From: Thinopyrum elongatum
Taxonomy: Eukaryota; Streptophyta; Magnoliopsida; Poales; Poaceae
Length of the DNA stretch: 64,000 nt
Direction: 5' to 3'
Assembly (NCBI GenBank): GCA_011799875.1
Contig: CM022302.1
Span: 519,617,229-519,681,228 of the forward strand
Positions 12,648 through 23,672 of this stretch are shown here, in pieces. Within the stretch, counting starts at the first letter, position 1; each line of letters begins with the position of its first letter. The position numbers and the translations under genes are program-made. Under the pieces are notes generated by a model. That model did no database searches and had not been told where the DNA came from. It saw nothing but the letters and a program-made list of their open reading frames with translations.

Positions 12648-15600
12648 ATGGCCGCCGCCACCGGTAAAGCTCCTCCCTCACCCGCAGCTCCCTACGTTCC
12701 CTAGCGATTTCTACCTCCTGCCGCGCGCTGTCTAAGCCTCAGCTTCCCCGCCTAACCAGGGGCGCCGCTCGGCGGCCTGAACCCGAGGCCGAAGCCGAAC
12801 CCTAGCGCCAACTGTCGGTCGGGGGGGAAGCCCGCCGCGCTGGCCGACATCACCAACACCGGGAGGCCCGGCACTCCCAGGCACACCATGGCCGACGTCC
12901 TCAAGGTAACCCCTTCTCGCACCCACTGGGGCAAAACAGCAGGCTCGGTTAGCGGTAGCTCAGTTCTGCAGTTTGTTGGTTCCGGTTTCCGCGCTGATGC
13001 CTAGATCCCTCGCTTGCTTGCTCACAGGAGAACGCCAAGTTGGCTCAGCTGGTTGCCCAGAAAACGTACGTCTGCCTTGCTCGCCCCTTGGTCCTTCATT
13101 CCTTTGAGGAAGGGGCTGTTTGATGTTTCTGAGGCAGTAACCTAGTTTTGACTTTGATGTCTTGTCCGCAGCAAGATCATTGAGCTCAGCGGCGTTGAGA
13201 TTAACAAGCTCCGTGCTGCGCTGCACAGCACGCATCAGCAGAACCTGCACCTCGCGCAGGCTCATTCTCAGATCACCGCGGTTCGTCTGCTTTTCCATCT
13301 CTGTTCTTGTTTAGATGGTTTTAGTTGTTGCTGTGAAAAATTTCAGTGGAACTAGCCGAGTTGCCAACCCAAGCAGTGTCAATGCTTACATCTTAGTTAT
13401 ACCTGTGAGCGAGAATCAAAGAGAAATACTGTTGTTTGGTCATTCTATATGTACTGTATTGAGCTAAGTTTGAGTTGTTGCTGTGAAAAATTTCAGTGGA
13501 ACTAGCCGAGTTGCCAACCCAAGCAGTGTCAATGCTTACATCTTAGTTATACCTGTGAACGAGAATCAAAGACAAATACTGTTGTTTGGTCATTCTATAT
13601 GTATTGTATTGAGCTAAGTTTGAAGGGAAAACTCGAGCAACTAATGTGCATCTATTTTGTACTTATGAAAGAAAGCATCACATGTTGTCACTTTGTTTTG
13701 TGGGGTTGTGTAGCCACTTTCTGATCTATCTATGTGTTTTGTGCTTCTCTGCAGGAACTAAATCAGGCAAAAGATCGAGTAAGCTGTCACTGCTTCTTTT
13801 CTTTACGAGATTTTCAACTGTCAATACTAAGAATGTTGGTTACTGATTTGGGGAATTATTTGTGGATGTGACATGCAGGTAAAGGTACTGCAGCATGAGC
13901 TTTCATGCGCAACAGCAGTGCTTAAAGTAAAGGCTTCGGGAATTGAGGTAAAGTACGCCCATGGTTTAACTTAGTTTCCTGTTATTACAGATAGCTTGAT
14001 TATTTTCTTTCCATCCTGCACTATTGGCAGCGAAAGAGTACGACTGCTGATAACCAACTGCAAACAGAAATAACTTCACAGGTAGCCGGCACAATTCTCA
14101 AAATAAATGGCTCTTCCTGTTCATCTATAATTCTAAGATTCTTCCTCTCTCATTTAATTCAGGTGTTAAAAGCCGCACCTTCCAAATTTGCACCAATCGA
14201 AGCTCATCAAGCTGATAATAAGGGCACCAGTGCTAATGTGCACCATTCAGTCGAGACACAATGTAAAGCTCATTCTTCTCCTTCTTAGATGTTGATATTA
14301 TGCTTGGCAACCATTTCAGCAATGGCATTTTATGGTTCTGATTTTCCCTACTTAACACAACTTAATTTTCGTTTCTACTTTACCTTCAGCTGTCCACTTC
14401 TAGAAAATTTAATGTCAGTTTTCTGTCAATTTCTTGACAGCCTCTGTGCCATTTAATACAGACCAACCAGAAGCACCGACAGATAAAACAAATAAAAGGT
14501 ATTTTCTGTCTGTTTACCTATACTTGAGAGGCAATGCCACTGGCAGACTGGGCGCTAGATAGCCTGATTTACCAAAGCGACTTTCTATTGATTCAGAACA
14601 TCAGTGAATACGCGCACAAGTAAGCAAAAGTCAGAATCATGTGAAGGTATAAAAGAGACCAACACATGTCAACAGAGCCACAGACCTGATGTGCAACCCA
14701 CTGGATCATTGCATCATGAGGATCAGAGGTAATATTTATGTACAAAATGTGCTCATGATGCAATACTATCTGATTGTAGGTTGACCAATTTTTGTTTATG
14801 TGACCAGAAACACAGTACGAAGAAGGTCTTCTAGACTAAACCCAGGGTCTTGTGAGATGGCAGAAGCATCTTGTGAGATCTTGCATACAGACACTGCAGT
14901 TCCTTCATCTTGTAGTTTTAGTGTTCCAGAACTTGATGAACCAAATAATGGAGAAGACATGGTAAGATATTGATATCTCTCATCTGTTCTTTGTTCCAAA
15001 TGATTAACAGTGCAGTACTCATTTCATGCTATACTTGTGGATATGTTGTGCAGCGGAAGGCAGCACAAGATGAACTGTTATGCAACACAGCAGTGCATAT
15101 AAAGGCTTCAGTACTCAAGGTAAAGTAATTTCATTGTTATACTCAGCTTATATATATAGTTAAAGATGTTGTAGTTTGAATTTCAATGCCTGACATCTTG
15201 ATTGTCTGACTGTATTAGAAGGACGAGATAAATAAGCATCTGCAGAAAGAAGCAAATGTGCAGGTAGGCGGCACAATTCTTCAGTAATTGATCAATCCGT
15301 TTACCCATGAAGATTTATTAATCCTTATCACGGTGCTGCTTGTTTCTGACAATGTAACTAGGAGGAGATACAAGAAACACATTCTGTGGTTCATAGAATT
15401 GAGGACCCTGAGGCACATCAAATTGACAGTCACGCAACGAATATGATCCCAATCCACCCGGCAGAAACTCAACGTAATGCACTTCTCTCCCTTCAAGTAT
15501 TTTGCTATTATATTGCATTTATCTTGGACATTTTGTTGCTGCGCGCTTGCACTTGAGGTTCTTAATTATTGTTTTATGAATGAGTCAAGCGTAGCATGCT

Positions 15601-16475
15601 CATTTGCTCATTAAGAACTTTATGATCGTTAATGAATCGCTTGTACAGGAATGGTTGAACAAAAAGCACACCTTGTTTTTTCAATGCTCATATGTACAAG
15701 AAAAGTGGCCAAACTACTTGCTAACTGCATCTTTTTATTGTTCTGATCACCTCCTTTAAAGGGAAAATAATAATTTTACTGTAATTGCAATTCCTTTTCA
15801 GCATCTCTGCCATTTGATACTCAACAGCCAGAACCACCCAAAGAAAGAGCAAAAAAGAGGTATGCCCGTCATTCTAGTGATCTTTGAAATGCTCTCGATA
15901 GTACATCGCACTGTCCAATGAAACAATATTCAGTTGGCTCAGAAATTATTTTTCTAGGGGTGGACACAAACGGAAATTGGATTCATGTGGAGGTCAAAAG
16001 GACTCAAACATAGAGGACACTAATTCCAAACTTGATTCTACTTGTAGTGAACCACCGTATCATGAAGAGACGAGGTAAAGTGCGTGCGTGCATGCATCTT
16101 TCTGCCTTTCACTAATGCACTTATATCTGAATTGAACATGGAATCATGGTTGGCGTAAATATGTGCAGAAAATCTCCGAGAAGAAAATCCTCAAGAAAGA
16201 ACCCAGGAGAATTTGGTGAGGCCACAAAGGAAAATCTTGAGACCAAGCAAGAGGAAATTATTGCTCCTGTAGTCCCTTCCAGCTCAGATGTCGTGATGGA
16301 GCAGAGCAAAGATGAGAAGCAAAGCGACAGCCGTTCCTCGATGGAACCTTCTGAAGAGCAGGCGGCGGGGAGGTCCTTGGTGCAGGCGACAGGTAGAAGG
16401 TCTTCGATGCGGGCAGCAGCAAAGGCTGTCTGCTACAAGGAGATACCCGTGAACGTGAAGATGCGACGACCATAG
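12648..16475 (+). CDS. SGO1: Shugoshin (SGO1-like), 17 exons
   Basis: Predicted 533-residue protein protecting centromeric cohesin (REC8) from separase in meiosis by recruiting PP2A. Exons: 12648-12663, 12760-12905, 13028-13065, 13172-13280, 13755-13778, 13879-13947, 14031-14081, 14163-14262, 14441-14498, 14597-14728, 14808-14961, 15054-15119, 15219-15263, 15362-15473, 15802-15859, 15958-16074, 16169-16475. All introns are GT-AG and the exons sum to 1602 nt in frame. Residues about 50-125 form the N-terminal coiled coil (ENAKLAQLVAQKTKIIELSG); the last 27 residues are the basic SGO C-box, ending YKEIPVNVKMRRP. The middle carries an internal duplication: exons 6-11 resemble exons 12-17 in order, phase and sequence. 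Start chosen as the first ATG giving a reading through every splice. No inactivating change seen. Confidence 0.9.
13324..13623 (+). repeat. 150-bp tandem duplication in shugoshin intron 4
   Basis: Two adjacent units, 13324-13473 and 13474-13623, both start GTTGTTGCTGTGAAAAATTT and differ at only a few positions. The duplication lies wholly inside the intron and leaves splice sites untouched. The near identity suggests a recent slippage or unequal exchange. Confidence 0.95.
13879..14961 (+). repeat. Shugoshin exon block I (exons 6-11)
   Basis: First member of an intragenic duplicated block. Exon starts have phases 0,0,0,1,2,2. Signature peptides are ELSCATAV, EAHQAD, SVPFNTDQPEAP and RRRSSRLNPG. 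Intron 7 opens with GTAGCCGGCACAATTCT. Block II at 15054 carries the matching set. Confidence 0.8.
15054..16475 (+). repeat. Shugoshin exon block II (exons 12-17)
   Basis: Second member of the block, same order and phases (0,0,0,1,2,2). Signature peptides are ELLCNTAV, EAHQID, SLPFDTQQPEPP and PRRKSSRKNPG. Exon 15 is 58 nt, exactly like exon 9. Intron 13 opens with GTAGGCGGCACAATTCT, one mismatch from intron 7, so introns were copied too. The last exon then runs on to the C-box. Confidence 0.8.
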
Positions 16476-17095
16476 CGAACAGCCAGTAACATTATGTGAT
16501 CGTGTAACTTGCGCTTGCTTTTTGTGGAGTAGAATATCATGTTTGTTGTATGATTGTAGAGGTCTGTTGCTTCCCCGCATGAAATGTAGTATCATGTTAT
16601 TTTGCCATACTGGTGATGGACTGTACAGCGGTCCCTTTTGTTCTAGAACTGATCATAGCCATTTGTCGTGGACATGTCTGAATGACGGTGCCAATTCCAA
16701 CAGCTGACCATTGGTACTAGTATTTTGCTCTTCTGTGTGTCCTGTTTGAAGAAATTTTGTGTTATCTGTCATATATGGGCATGATATTTGGGTAGGAAAA
16801 TTATGTGCGAACTTTCTATCTTTTATGTGTACAAGCAAATAATCTTGCATTGCACAATTTTCTGCAATTTCATAGAAATGTTGTCCAAAATTTTGGCAGC
16901 GTGTTCTGAATTTCAAAGTATAGTTTCTAATTTTGTTGTGCTTCTAATAAGTTTGCCTTTGATATATAGGCGTATTGCACGTGCAAAGTTACTGTACTAT
17001 TATGTAGTTAGTTGGTTTATGTCGATCCATCAATTCAAATCATTGGGATGAAGCCTACTATAAATATGTCTCGGATACTGTGTTGTTAATTTTAA
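16476..17095 (+). other. 3' flank of shugoshin gene
   Basis: Probable 3' untranslated region and downstream spacer. AT-rich, no canonical AATAAA seen close to the stop and no other gene recognised. Confidence 0.5.
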
Positions 17096-18050
17096 TTGAT
17101 GACACATGATCCAAGAGGGGAATCCTATTTGGCGCGCCAGGTCACCCGCGAGCGACCTGGCGTGCAACCCCCTCGTGCTGGGTGTTCATATGGGCCGGCC
17201 CATTTTCCCTTTTTTTCCTTTCCTTTCCTTTTTCCTTTTTCCTTTTTCCTTTTTCTTTTCTCTTTTTCTTTTCTGTTTTCTGTTTCCCTTTTTCTTTTTC
17301 TTCTTTACTTTTCCCTTTTTCTTTCAAAATTTGTTCATTGATTTAAAAAAGTTCATCAAATTCAAAATTTGTTCATCCATCCATTTTTTTTCAAAAAATG
17401 TTCTTGAATACAAATTTTGTTGATCAAGTTAAAAAAAGTTCACCATATTCAAAATTTGTTCATCAAATACAAAACACTGTTCATCATTATTAAAAAATAC
17501 TCGTAAAAAATTGTTCATCAAAATAAAAAATGTTCATTAAAATTTAGAAAATGTTCATTCTTTTGAATTCGCGAACACTTTTGAATCAATAACTGTTTTT
17601 GAATTCAGTGAACATTTTTTTAATCCGTGAACTTTTTCTTAAATGTAAAAAAAAAACAGGGGCACCTCGCACCCACATGGGCCGCCCAAGAGAGGCGCGC
17701 AGGGGAGCCCCGGGGGGGGGGGGGGGGGGGGAGGGCGGGGGTCGTGTTTTTTGTTTTTTTTTTATTTTTTTTTCTTTTTTTTTTTGTGTGTTGGGTGGGG
17801 TGTATGGTTCCCTTGCGAATCTGGGTTCCCCTTACGGTGCCGGTTACTACTGGCCCGCAACGCACACCCCTCCTAGCGCATGTGTCGTAAATGGGCCGAC
17901 CCATGTAGAAGCTCCTTCCACCGATTTTGTGAACCTTCTACAAGCTTCCGATCAGTTTTGTGAAGCTTCTTTCGACCTTTTTTTCTTTCTATTCTGTGTT
18001 TTCTACCCATTTTTATGTTTTCATTTTCCTTGACGTGCACAATTCTATCT
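17096..18050. repeat. Low-complexity block, possible non-autonomous DNA element
   Basis: It contains a pyrimidine tract (17197-17320), many diverged copies of GTTCATCAAATTCAAAA between 17330 and 17620, a run of about 20 G (17711-17731) and T-rich runs after 17745. Such GTTCATCAAA-rich stretches are dispersed in Triticeae. No terminal repeats or target duplication could be fixed. Frames here are by-products of low complexity. Confidence 0.45.
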
Positions 18051-19700
18051 TATCCAAGCCTGTCATTGCATGCACTTCGGACAAGCGTCCGTAGCATCAC
18101 TGCAATCTGCACCTCCGGTGACCGGCGAGCGCAGCACGAGTCCAGGATGACGCCCTTCCCTTTTATTTGTATGTAAGTTCTTCTTTCACTTCCAATTATC
18201 TTCTTATATGTTAAGAAATTCCAATTTTGTTTCTCTTAGAAAAACCTTGTTTTGCCACTCATTAGGTCCTAAGTCTGGTAATGGTAAGCAGGTAAATTTG
18301 TCAAGAAGTGACAGTCCGCAAGTCAAAATATCGGTGATGATTCAAAACTCTCTAATTTAAAAGGGGTTAGGTTTTTTCCCGAAATGGAGGAAAAATATTT
18401 TCTCATTTATTAATTAAGGGAGAATAGAGTTTGTTACTAATAATCTTTAAATGCCACATGAAAGACTACTCGCGTAATACAATAGACCCTACTTTCTTTG
18501 CACCTGTGGTGATCCACAAGTTTTCCTATTAGTATCGATGGTATTATGCATATATCAAAATATGCATGTTCACAATGGGCTGCTACCCTAAATATGTTCG
18601 GAATAAAGTATGGTCATTTATGTTCTTATTTAATTTGTCTACAATTTTCTTTATTTATAAAGCTTGATATCACAAGGTTTGGATCCTGGCACCGCCACCG
18701 CCTCGTGCCCCACCTCCCCTGAATATTCGTCGTAGCGGCGGTTGGAGGCGGCGGCACCCGATGGCGGCTGCCCACGGCGGGACCGGATTTTCTTTCCACG
18801 TGCGATGTGTGCGTGCTGAGCGGGAGCACGAACAGGAACGCGTGCTCGCCCAATGCATGCGTGTGTGTGTGTGTGAGCTTTTAACGGTCAACATGCCACG
18901 TGGCCCTGGCGGGGGGCCATATATGTCATAATCATCCTTAATTTGAGCTCAATCGGTCATTTAAGCAGAAGTGATATTTTTTGCCAAAAATTAGAGCTAA
19001 AGTGGTACAGTAGTTTTCTGTCAAAGTTTGTAAAGCGGTAGTTTTTGTTGGCCGAATTGTGGTAGTTTTTGCTTTACTACTCCGCTAGGTCCAAATCAAC
19101 ACACCCCCACTGTCCACTCCACCCCAACTCGATCACCAGCTGACCAGGCTGTTTTCCTCTCTTGGTCGCCGGTCGGTCTCTCCCAGTCCCCGGCCGTATA
19201 CTACTCGCTTTCTTCAGAACGGCTCTACTATACGCATATCCCCTGGCCCTGTGCACGCACGTAGAGACGAGACAGCGTCGCAACTTTCCAGGGGAGGATG
19301 CGTGCGCCGCCTGGCCTGATCGACCAAAGCGCGAAACCTGACGACACTGTCCACCATGCATGCATGCAACTTACCAGCACTTCCGGTGGCTCCATTTGAT
19401 TAGGAAGGGACCATCATCAACTTAATTAAGACACGGCCGGCCCAGCTTTCGTGCAGACATCCGGCCACAATTAAAGGTGGCAAAGAAGTCCATTAAGTAA
19501 GGCATCCGTCGTCGTTGCATGCATGCATGGGCACGGGTTAGCGACAGCGACCCCACAGAGAGAGACATTGACAAAGCAGAAGCGGTTTTTAAAATGGTTT
19601 TGGAAATTTAAATTTTGCAAGTCCTGTACATAGATTACCCACTCTATTGCCGGAAGGTAGACATGAGTGCAGCAAACACTGGGACGGGTCGTAAAGCAAA
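18051..19700. other. Intergenic spacer upstream of the RGF cluster
   Basis: No gene recognised. It has a (TG)n run near 18863-18876 and a palindromic G-box CCACGTGG near 18896. The part from about 19440 starts to resemble the upstream regions of RGF copies 2 and 3. Confidence 0.5.
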
Positions 19701-19703
19701 CGA

Positions 19704-19716
19704 TGTATATATACCA
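19704..19716 (+). promoter_or_regulatory. TATA box of RGF copy 1
   Basis: GTATATATACC lies about 165 bases before the start codon, within a promoter block shared by all three copies (AGTGCAGCA...GGGACGGGT just upstream). Confidence 0.65.
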
Positions 19717-19874
19717 TATCTGTTGTGATGTCTAGTGCTTCAAACCACTTCGCCTACCTAGCTACAGCTCCTGCCTCTCTACTCTCTAGTCTTTCTACAC
19801 TTCCATCGTCTGAGCTGAGCCTGAAGAGTGATCAAATTTAAAAGCAGTATTCTCTTAACCAAATCTCTGACAGG

Positions 19875-20286
19875 ATGAGGAGCTTCGTCTGCTTGTCACT
19901 GTGCGCGTCTGTGATCCTGCTTCTGGTGCTGGGTTCGGCCATGGAGGCTGGAGCCATCCGACTGGACGCCGAGACCCGGGCGTCGGCCAGCAGCAGCGGC
20001 AACAAAATGACCGTCGACGTAAGTGGTTCTGAAGTTTTCATCATCTGTTGTCTGAATATCTGAACTTGATATCTTAAGATGCTAACAGTGCTTGTGTTCT
20101 TGAAAAATGCAGAAACCGATTGGAAACAATGTCGTCGATGTGGTCAAGGCTTTTGCTGGCTCGACAAGCGAGACAACGCGGAGCACTGACGTTGCCGCGG
20201 GTGAAGTTAGGGCGGTGGCGCATAAGATGCCGGAGTTCCATGAGGACTACTACGGCCCGAGTGATCACAGCCCTAGGCACCACTGA
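19875..20286 (+). CDS. RGF/GOLVEN/CLEL peptide precursor, copy 1
   Basis: Two exons (19875-20018 and 20113-20286; GT-AG intron of 94 bp) encode 105 residues. Residues 1-27 form a signal peptide with core VILLLVLGSA. The variable middle is short and the C-terminus ends in DYYGPSDHSPRHH. This matches the RGF/GLV/CLEL signature (RGF1 DYSNPGHHPPRHN): Asp-Tyr for tyrosine sulfation, Pro5, His8, Pro10, Arg11, His12. Family members are processed in the secretory pathway and act through RGI/RGFR receptor kinases in root meristem and gravitropism. The conserved stretch EVRAVAHKMPEF just before the peptide is shared with copies 2 and 3. A CIF or PSY peptide is less likely because of the PRHH end. Confidence 0.85.
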
Positions 20287-21529
20287 TGGAGCAAATTCTT
20301 CTCTGTTTGCTTTGTTTGTGTTTCCTCTCTTGATCGATGATCACTTGTAGAACAGAGTATTTATAGCTAGATAGACAGCGACGGTTGTAGGCTATTCATG
20401 TAAGCTCAAGCAGTGGGCACATGCATGGCAATAGATAGCGTTGATGTGCTAACATTCTTGGCAATACGAAGTTTAAATTTCAAGCAAGACGTGTGAGATG
20501 TTGTGTGCCTCTTGACCTATCAGTCCTCGCGTGGGCTTGCACCATTACAGATTTACAAAACTATCACGATATTGTCACCGACACTTGATGTAACCAATTG
20601 GTTGCATCACAACATCTCACATCAACATCAGGTGGCACTATCACGATATTAGCCTAGATTTTCAGCAACCTAATGACAAGAGCCAATTTGTTGACAGGGA
20701 AGTGCAAAAGACAACTCAAATTATATATGTGGATATATATTTGCAAACTCTGCATAATTTATTGAGGGTTGTGTGCATCGATCGGTGCAGCGGCCACGAG
20801 GGTTTTCAACATCTTTTCGTGGAAAAATTAATAACTACGAACAGACAATGTAGTTGCAAGACTTTTTTTTTTGAAGCGTAGTTGCAAGCTCCTGGCACCT
20901 AGTTAGCGAGAGTATTTAGATAGAGAATTATTTGAAGTGCATGTACCAGTGAGCATTTTTTTCTCTAAAAAAATGTACCAGTGAGCACTATGTAAACTGC
21001 CGGTGGTTGATTTGTGGGCAAAGCACATACTAGTTCGGAGCCCATGCATACCAACCCCAAGAGTGGAAGCGTTGCCGGATATGCTGCAGTGCTGTTGGCC
21101 AAGTACTGCCGTACTTTACGTCCGGGCAGGACGGTGCACTAAATTATCCCAAAGCTACGTGCAACCACTATTTCGCACATGCTCAATGATAACTAGATGA
21201 TTGATTGAGCCTAGCCACCTTTTGCAAGGCAAGGATAAGTGTTGGCACTAAAGAATGTGGTACATGACGTTCTCAAGATAGGTAATGTGTGCAGAAAAAG
21301 GAAGAGAGCGTCGACAACAAAGGCAAAAAAGAAGAAGAGAAAATAGCATGGTAGTGTTCTTTTTCTAAAGACCCCTGCCCTCTCCTGGTTCTTGATCATT
21401 AATTAGAAAGCAGGCTAATGTGGTACTCCAGTATTCAGCAAGAAATAACGTACTGCGGCCATGTTGTATATGGTGTCTGTTGTGCTCTCTGGTATATGTA
21501 GTTCAAACAGGACCTATATGATCACCAGG
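20287..21529. other. Spacer between RGF copies 1 and 2
   Basis: Contains sequence repeated after each copy, such as CCATGCATACCAACCCCAA near 21041 and the block GTTGCCGGATATGCTGCAGT near 21071. These recur near 23874-23916 and, more diverged, near 27557-27600. They mark the tandem duplication unit. No gene is seen. Confidence 0.6.
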
Positions 21530-21538
21530 AAAACAGAT

Positions 21539-22019
21539 GGGCGCTGCTACGCATCGGCCAGCGGTTTTTTCTTAAAAAATCCACCGCCTCGCGAGCCGGC
21601 GGATCTGGTTGATTGAGCCGCCGAGCGTCACCTACTACCATTGCAACACAATTCGTGTTGCAGGAAATGTATGCAACACGGGTCATGTTGCAGAAAATTT
21701 TACAACATAGGTCAAGTTACAGATTTTTTTCAACAGATATCTTGTTATAGCTTTTTTTCTTGCAACAGAGATCTTGCTACAAATTTTTTTTTGCAATAGA
21801 GATCTTGTTACATTTTTTTGCAACAGAGTTCTTGTAGCAATTTAATTTTTTGCAACAGAGATCTCGTTGCAATTTAATTTTTTTGTAATGGACGTCTTGT
21901 TACAACTTTTTTTACAACAGAGACATTACTGTAGAAACTCACTGTAACATTTATTCGACTTCACGTATAGTTGATTCTGCTCGACATGATCTTGCAAGGG
22001 CTGAAGCCAAGCATTTTCC
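21539..22019. mobile_element. 481-bp insertion with 9-bp target duplication (Mutator-like?)
   Basis: The unit is flanked by AAAACAGAT at 21530-21538 and 22020-22028. The related spacer before copy 3 (about 25950-25985) has no such insert. Inside are several diverged repeats of TTGCAACAGAGATCTTGTTG with T-rich linkers. A 9-bp duplication suggests Mutator, but long terminal inverted repeats are not seen. Confidence 0.7.
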
Positions 22020-22196
22020 AAAACAGATATAGAACTTGTACATAGCTAGAGACACCATTCCAAGCACGTAAACGCTACATCCAAAGCGTGTCTGCAGATT
22101 AATCCAACATAACCACCAGGCTGTTCTCTTCTCCCGTAGACGCTTTCAAAAGACGCAGCCTCTGTCGATGCACCTACGTCGTTAGCTAGACTAGAC

Positions 22197-22474
22197 CAAG
22201 GTTTTCACTTTCACTTTTAGAAAATTTTTAGCACCAATCGAAATCACCGAAATTCAGTGAAATTTCAGTTTGCATTTCAGCCAAAAGGCCAAAATATTCG
22301 GTTGAATTCAATTAAATATTTGATTTTTTAAATTATTTTTGAAAAATATTTGAATTCATGTGTAGTACTGAAATTGTTGAAATAATTTGGCCGAAAGGTA
22401 AATATTTCGGTGAGTGCTGAAATGAATGAAATTCAGTGAATTTCATCAAAATCTCACTGAAAGTGAAAACCATG
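22197..22474. mobile_element. hAT-type MITE, 278 bp
   Basis: Ends CAAGGTTTTCACTTTCA and TGAAAGTGAAAACCATG are inverted repeats with one mismatch. An exact 8-bp duplication GACTAGAC flanks it (22189-22196 and 22475-22482). Eight-bp duplications and CARNG-like ends are typical of hAT. The paralogous spacer before copy 3 (near 26177) shows the site without the element. Confidence 0.9.
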
Positions 22475-22482
22475 GACTAGAC

Positions 22483-22984
22483 AGACCGGCACCCAACCTT
22501 CCAGGACCAGGCAATGCGTGCGGCACCTGTGACCAAACACAAGAACCTAAAGCTTCTTGTGCTTAGCAGTTAATTTAAAGTGTTGTATTTGGTTAAGTAC
22601 TAAGGAACAAACTAGTGGCTTAAACAAATTGTTCATGGCCCAACTTTTGTGGAAACATCCTCCCGTTTAGGGTGGCATGCAAGGATGTACCCTATTAATT
22701 AAGGTAAATTAATGGCAGTGATCCAGAGACATTTGCACTCAGAAGTAGTTGTTTAATCTGTATATGCTTTTGATGAACCACTCTTTACAGACATCAGTGC
22801 AGCAAACACCGGGACGGGTTGCAAAGCTGAATGCATATATACCATCTCTCACAAGATTAAGTGCATGCTTCAGTTCAAACGACTTCATTAGCGTAGCTAA
22901 CCTCTCCTCTCTACACCCTCTTTTGAGCTGAAGACTCACTGAAGTATACTCTTCAGCTAGTCAGTGACATCAATCTCTGACAGG
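22483..22984 (+). promoter_or_regulatory. Promoter region of RGF copy 2
   Basis: Homologous to the regions before copies 1 and 3. It holds AGTGCAGCAAACACCGGGAC near 22797 and a TATA box GCATATATACC near 22832. The first in-frame codon before the ATG is GTG and is not taken as the start. Confidence 0.6.
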
Positions 22985-23314
22985 ATGAGGAGTTCTAGTT
23001 CCAGCTACTTGCCACTGGCCGGAGCCGTGATCTTGCTTCTGGTACTGATGGCGGCCACAGAGGCTAAAGCCATCCGGCTAGATGCAGAGGCGCGGGCATC
23101 ACTCAACAGCAGCGGTGACAACTCAATGTCGTCAATGAAGAAACCGATTGCGAACAATGTCGTCAATGTGGTCAAGGGCTCTGCTGGCTCGACCAGTGAG
23201 ACAAAGAGGAGCGTCCACGTTGCTGGAGATGAAGTTAGGGCGGTGGCGCATAAGTTGCCGGAGTTTCATGAGGACTACTACGGTCCAAGTGATCACAGCC
23301 CTAGGCACCATTGA
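22985..23314 (+). CDS. RGF/GOLVEN/CLEL peptide precursor, copy 2 (intronless)
   Basis: A single uninterrupted frame of 109 residues starting MRSSSSSYLPLAG, with a hydrophobic signal core AVILLLVLMAA and the same C-terminal peptide DYYGPSDHSPRHH as copy 1. The start is chosen at the ATG aligned with copies 1 and 3. Copies 1 and 3 have an intron just before the codons for KPI. Copy 2 has none; instead AATGTCGTCAATGAAG sits there. It looks like the two ends of the intron with the acceptor CAG changed to AAG, now read as codons for MSSMK. The gene looks intact and functional. Confidence 0.85.
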   Translation: MRSSSSSYLPLAGAVILLLVLMAATEAKAIRLDAEARASLNSSGDNSMSSMKKPIANNVVNVVKGSAGSTSETKRSVHVAGDEVRAVAHKLPEFHEDYYGPSDHSPRHH

Positions 23315-23640
23315 TGGAGCAAATTCTTCTTTATTTCCTCTCTTGATCGATGATCTCTGTATAGAACTGACTATCTAGCTAGGTAGACATGGCGGCTGCA
23401 GGCTGCCAGAATTACTTTGTAAAACTCATGTAAGCTCACGCAGTGGGCACATGACATAGCGTTGATGTGCTAACATTCTTGGCAATGCGAAGCAACATAT
23501 GTGAGTTGTTGCCTGCCTCTTGATCGATCGGTCTCGTGTGGGCTTGCATAATTACAGATCACGATTTTCAGTAACCTAATGACACTGCATAGAGAACCAC
23601 CAATTTGTTTGATCGAATGACAGTCCTAAGTAGCCAAAAA
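23315..23640. other. 3' flank of RGF copy 2
   Basis: Shared 3' sequence with copy 1 (for example GATGTGCTAACATTCTTGGC, near 20442 and 23465). No gene. Confidence 0.5.
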
Positions 23641-23668
23641 CGCTCTTATATTATGGGACGGAGGGAGT
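23641..23668. mobile_element. Stowaway MITE remnant, one end
   Basis: TATTATGGGACGGAGGGAG followed by TA is the standard right end of a Triticeae Stowaway element; the left end CTCCCTCCGTCC is not found nearby. Confidence 0.6.
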
Positions 23669-23672
23669 ATAA

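Noticed and set aside
12252..12735. Plus-strand frames of 130-150 codons before the shugoshin start
   Set aside because: Low-complexity Pro/Arg/Ser-rich readings of the GC-rich leader and first intron in the wrong frames. The exon model from 12648 explains the sequence.
17599..18033. 144-codon frame in the G- and T-rich block
   Set aside because: Runs of Gly, Phe and Ser come from poly(G) and poly(T) tracts; no conserved motif.
22964..22984. Upstream GTG as start of RGF copy 2 (and 26673 for copy 3)
   Set aside because: Plant genes use ATG. The ATG at 22985 and 26691/26694 aligns with copy 1, whose upstream frame is different.
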